Shown in pieces: positions 32,186-34,401 of a stretch of 34,401 nt of DNA. The DNA is from Campylobacterales bacterium (GTDB lineage Bacteria; Campylobacterota; Campylobacteria; Campylobacterales; Nitratiruptoraceae): the NCBI GenBank assembly GCA_027082175.1, contig JALWIX010000106.1:1-34401 (forward strand), read 5' to 3'. A program made the translations under genes and the position numbers. Each line of letters starts with the position of its first letter. The first letter of the stretch is position 1. Below the pieces are notes generated by a model. The model was not told the origin of the DNA and searched no databases. It saw only the letters and a program-made list of their open reading frames with translations.

Positions 32186-32812
32186 ATGGATGGCTTTTCA
32201 TATTTTGATCTGATAATAGGCGCTATTGTTATTCTTTTGGGTTTAAAAGGACTTATTGACGGCTTTATTAAAGAGGCTTTCGGACTCGTAGGAATAATAG
32301 GCGGAATCTACGTAGGATCGCACTACGGACAAAATATAGGAGAATTTATAAACCAAAATATCTTTCAGATAAAAAATCCAGCCGCGCTTACTTTCGTAGG
32401 ATTTTTAGTAACATTGACAGCTTTTTGGCTAGCGATGCTACTACTTGGAAAACTTTTTGCAAAACTAAGCAGCGCCAGCGGCATAGGACCGATAGACAAA
32501 ATAGCGGGCTTTCTGTTTGGAGCGGCAAAAGTTTTTTTGATACTTTCCGTTATAGTTTTCGCAGTTTCCAATATCGAAGCGGCAAAAAACATAGTTGATA
32601 AATACACTAAAAACTCACTGCTTTTCCCTCTCATGGAAAAAACCGGAAGCTACATTATAAAACTAAACCCTAAAGAGATTACCCAAAAAGTGGAAGAAAA
32701 AACCGCCGAAGTGCAAGAGGATATCAAAAAGAGTATAGAAAACGAGACTATTAAACAGATAAAAGATAAGATCGAACAGACTTTTGAAAACAACGAAACA
32801 AAAAAACAGTAA
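32186..32812 (+). CDS. cvpA: CvpA family membrane protein
   Basis: CvpA proteins are inner-membrane proteins with about four helices, known from colicin V production and envelope robustness. The 208 residues open with [28 protein letters not shown] (family pattern DxxxxxxxxxxxxxGxxxGfxxe) and continue with [13 protein letters not shown], a third and a fourth hydrophobic segment, and [21 protein letters not shown] charged, coiled-coil-like C-terminal tail of about 50 residues follows. From memory, Campylobacter cvpA is followed by fur before lysS; here lysS comes directly. Confidence 0.88.
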   Translation: MDGFSYFDLIIGAIVILLGLKGLIDGFIKEAFGLVGIIGGIYVGSHYGQNIGEFINQNIFQIKNPAALTFVGFLVTLTAFWLAMLLLGKLFAKLSSASGIGPIDKIAGFLFGAAKVFLILSVIVFAVSNIEAAKNIVDKYTKNSLLFPLMEKTGSYIIKLNPKEITQKVEEKTAEVQEDIKKSIENETIKQIKDKIEQTFENNETKKQ

Positions 32813-32822
32813 AGGATGGATA

Positions 32823-34343
32823 TTGATTTTTGACAACCAATATGAGAAACTAAGAATTCAAAAAGCCAATGAGTTAAGAGAAGCCGGAGTAAATCCCTAC
32901 GGTACCGGTTTTAAAAAAGAGATTGCCAATAAAGAGTTTTTGGAAAAATATTCATACGTAAAAGATTTGGAAGAAAAAAAAGATATTTCTCAAAAAGTCT
33001 CTTTAATAGGCAGAATAAAGTTTTTAAGACTTATGGGCAAAGCCGCATTTGCTAAAATCGAAGACGATACCGGTATAGTTCAGATATATTTTAACAAAGA
33101 CGCGCTTGGAGACGAATGGTTTAAAAAAGTAAAAAAGCTAATAGAAGTCGGAGATATCATTGAAGCTTACGGATATCCTTTTATTACAAAAACCGGCGAG
33201 CTTACACTCCATGTAGAAAAACTAAATCTTGTTACAAAAGCGATAATCCCTCTTCCTGAAAAATATCACGGACTTCAAGATAAAGAACTAAGATATAGAC
33301 AAAGATATCTAGATATGATTATGAATCCTGATGTAAGAGATATTTTTAGAACTAGAAGTAAAATAGTTAGTTTAATAAGAGAGTTTTTTGAAAAGCATGG
33401 TTTTTTAGAAGTTGAAACGCCTATGATGCATCCTATCCCAGGAGGAGCAAACGCCAGACCATTTATAACTCACCATAACGCTTTAGGTATCGACAGGTAT
33501 CTAAGAATCGCTCCGGAATTATATTTAAAAAGATTGGTCGTGGGCGGTTTTGAAGCTGTTTTTGAGATAAACAGAAATTTTAGAAACGAAGGAATGGACG
33601 CCACTCACAACCCTGAATTCACAATGATAGAGTTTTACTGGGCATACCATACTTACGAAGATTTGATGAAACTAACAGAAAACCTTTTCGATTATATTTT
33701 TGAAAAATTATCTATTCCAAAACAGCTGCCTTACGGCGAATATACTATCGATTTTTCGACGCCTTTTAAAAGAGTAAAATATTTAGACGCAATTGTCCAA
33801 ATAGGCGGAGTTGATCCCGAAATAGTTGAAAATAGAGATAAGATTATCGAGTTTTTAAAATCAAAAGACATAGAGGTTGACGAAAGACTATCTTTAGGCT
33901 CTTTGCAGGCTGAACTATTTGATAATTTTGTTGAAGACAAACTGATAAATCCGACATTTGTTACGCACTTTCCTATCGATATAAGTCCTCTTGCTAGAAG
34001 AAGCGATGAAAATCCGAATATAGCCGAGAGATTTGAACTTTTTATCGCCGGGAAGGAGATTGCAAACGGATTTAACGAGCTTAACGATCCTTTGGATCAA
34101 TATGAAAGATTTAAAGCGCAAGTAGCCAATAAAGAAGTTGACGACGAAGCGATGCATATGGATGAGGACTTTGTTAGAGCTTTAGGTTACGGTATGCCTC
34201 CTACAGCGGGAGAGGGCATAGGTATAGATAGATTGGTGATGTTGCTAACCAATCAGCACACCATAAGAGACGTAATTTTATTTCCCGCAATGAAGCCAAA
34301 AATAGACGAAACTAAACAAAACGAAAAAAAGGAAGAAGAATGA
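32823..34343 (+). CDS. lysS: Lysyl-tRNA synthetase, class II
   Basis: LysS charges tRNA-Lys. An N-terminal OB-fold anticodon domain ([39 protein letters not shown]) precedes the class II core. Motif 1 is in [20 protein letters not shown], motif 2 is [20 protein letters not shown] and motif 3 is [13 protein letters not shown]. The ORF track begins at a TTG inside cvpA. I prefer the TTG at 32823, ten bases after the cvpA stop, with AAAGGA six bases upstream. It gives [12 protein letters not shown], the usual LysS N-terminus, and 506 residues. The stop overlaps the glyA ATG (ATGA). Confidence 0.93.
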   Translation: MIFDNQYEKLRIQKANELREAGVNPYGTGFKKEIANKEFLEKYSYVKDLEEKKDISQKVSLIGRIKFLRLMGKAAFAKIEDDTGIVQIYFNKDALGDEWFKKVKKLIEVGDIIEAYGYPFITKTGELTLHVEKLNLVTKAIIPLPEKYHGLQDKELRYRQRYLDMIMNPDVRDIFRTRSKIVSLIREFFEKHGFLEVETPMMHPIPGGANARPFITHHNALGIDRYLRIAPELYLKRLVVGGFEAVFEINRNFRNEGMDATHNPEFTMIEFYWAYHTYEDLMKLTENLFDYIFEKLSIPKQLPYGEYTIDFSTPFKRVKYLDAIVQIGGVDPEIVENRDKIIEFLKSKDIEVDERLSLGSLQAELFDNFVEDKLINPTFVTHFPIDISPLARRSDENPNIAERFELFIAGKEIANGFNELNDPLDQYERFKAQVANKEVDDEAMHMDEDFVRALGYGMPPTAGEGIGIDRLVMLLTNQHTIRDVILFPAMKPKIDETKQNEKKEEE

Positions 34344-34401
34344 GTATTTTAAAAGATTATGACAGTGAAGTTTATCAGATAATAGAAAATGAATTAAAAA
34401 G
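34340..34401 (+). CDS. glyA: Serine hydroxymethyltransferase, N-terminal fragment (cut by window)
   Basis: Only the first 20 codons are inside the window: [20 protein letters not shown]. The xxLxxxDxEVYxxIxxE pattern and the position after lysS fit GlyA, which makes glycine and methylene-tetrahydrofolate from serine. From memory, the lysS-glyA pair is conserved in Campylobacter. The start overlaps the lysS stop (ATGA), with GGAAGAA as the ribosome-binding site. Confidence 0.8.
   Translation, partial: MSILKDYDSEVYQIIENELK

Overview
The window is AT-rich, densely coded chromosomal DNA from a member of the Campylobacterota (formerly Epsilonproteobacteria). The evidence is gene content plus gene order. 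HobA is a replication-initiation factor specific to this group. The runs queA-tatC-tatB / hemW / rppH-lysC-hobA-holB-folP, holA-rnr / ilvC-polysaccharide deacetylase-dprA, rpsF-ssb-rpsR and coaX...gatC-cvpA-lysS-glyA all match, from memory, blocks in Campylobacter jejuni and Helicobacter. A pentaheme cytochrome c, a possible FNR-type site, a DASS transporter and PilT suggest a free-living respiring relative rather than a reduced pathogen. The genus cannot be fixed from the sequence alone. I saw no rRNA, tRNA, CRISPR array, prophage or complete insertion sequence.

Layout. 1-5285 (minus): rRNA methyltransferase (cut by the window edge), folP, holB, hobA, lysC, rppH. 5437-8840 (plus): hemW, tatB, tatC, queA. 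8909-11528 (plus): a four-gene operon of NDH-2-like flavoprotein, SixA-like phosphatase, small membrane protein and exonuclease III. 11536-15010: a PerR/Fur-family regulator divergent from a ferritin-like protein, then a pentaheme cytochrome and an anchored HtrA-type protease. 15149-15304: a 51-residue exported protein missed by the ORF track, with a Fur-box-like palindrome over its -10 element. 15309-20151 (minus): a hypothetical protein, dprA, a DASS transporter, a divergent polysaccharide deacetylase and ilvC. 20288-24530 (plus): rnr, holA, rpsF, ssb, rpsR. 24558-30279 (minus): a seven-gene operon from a YfgM-like protein and a BamB-like lipoprotein through coaX, hisG and a methyltransferase to a PilZ-HDOD protein. 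30428-34401 (plus): gatC, pilT, a structured 385-bp gap, cvpA, lysS and the start of glyA.

Most genes are housekeeping. The less ordinary content is: (i) a family of intergenic inverted-repeat islands, four of which share 20-bp terminal inverted repeats; (ii) the small exported protein under a likely Fur site; (iii) a PilZ-HDOD fusion whose C-terminal third looks like a degenerate AAA+ domain; (iv) a 161-bp inverted-repeat-bounded element between pilT and cvpA; (v) a structured rpsF leader that could bind S6:S18; (vi) a perfect FNR-type site upstream of the pentaheme cytochrome. Several ORF-track starts are corrected (holA, ilvC, lysS, the HtrA-type protease), and five genes appear to use TTG starts.
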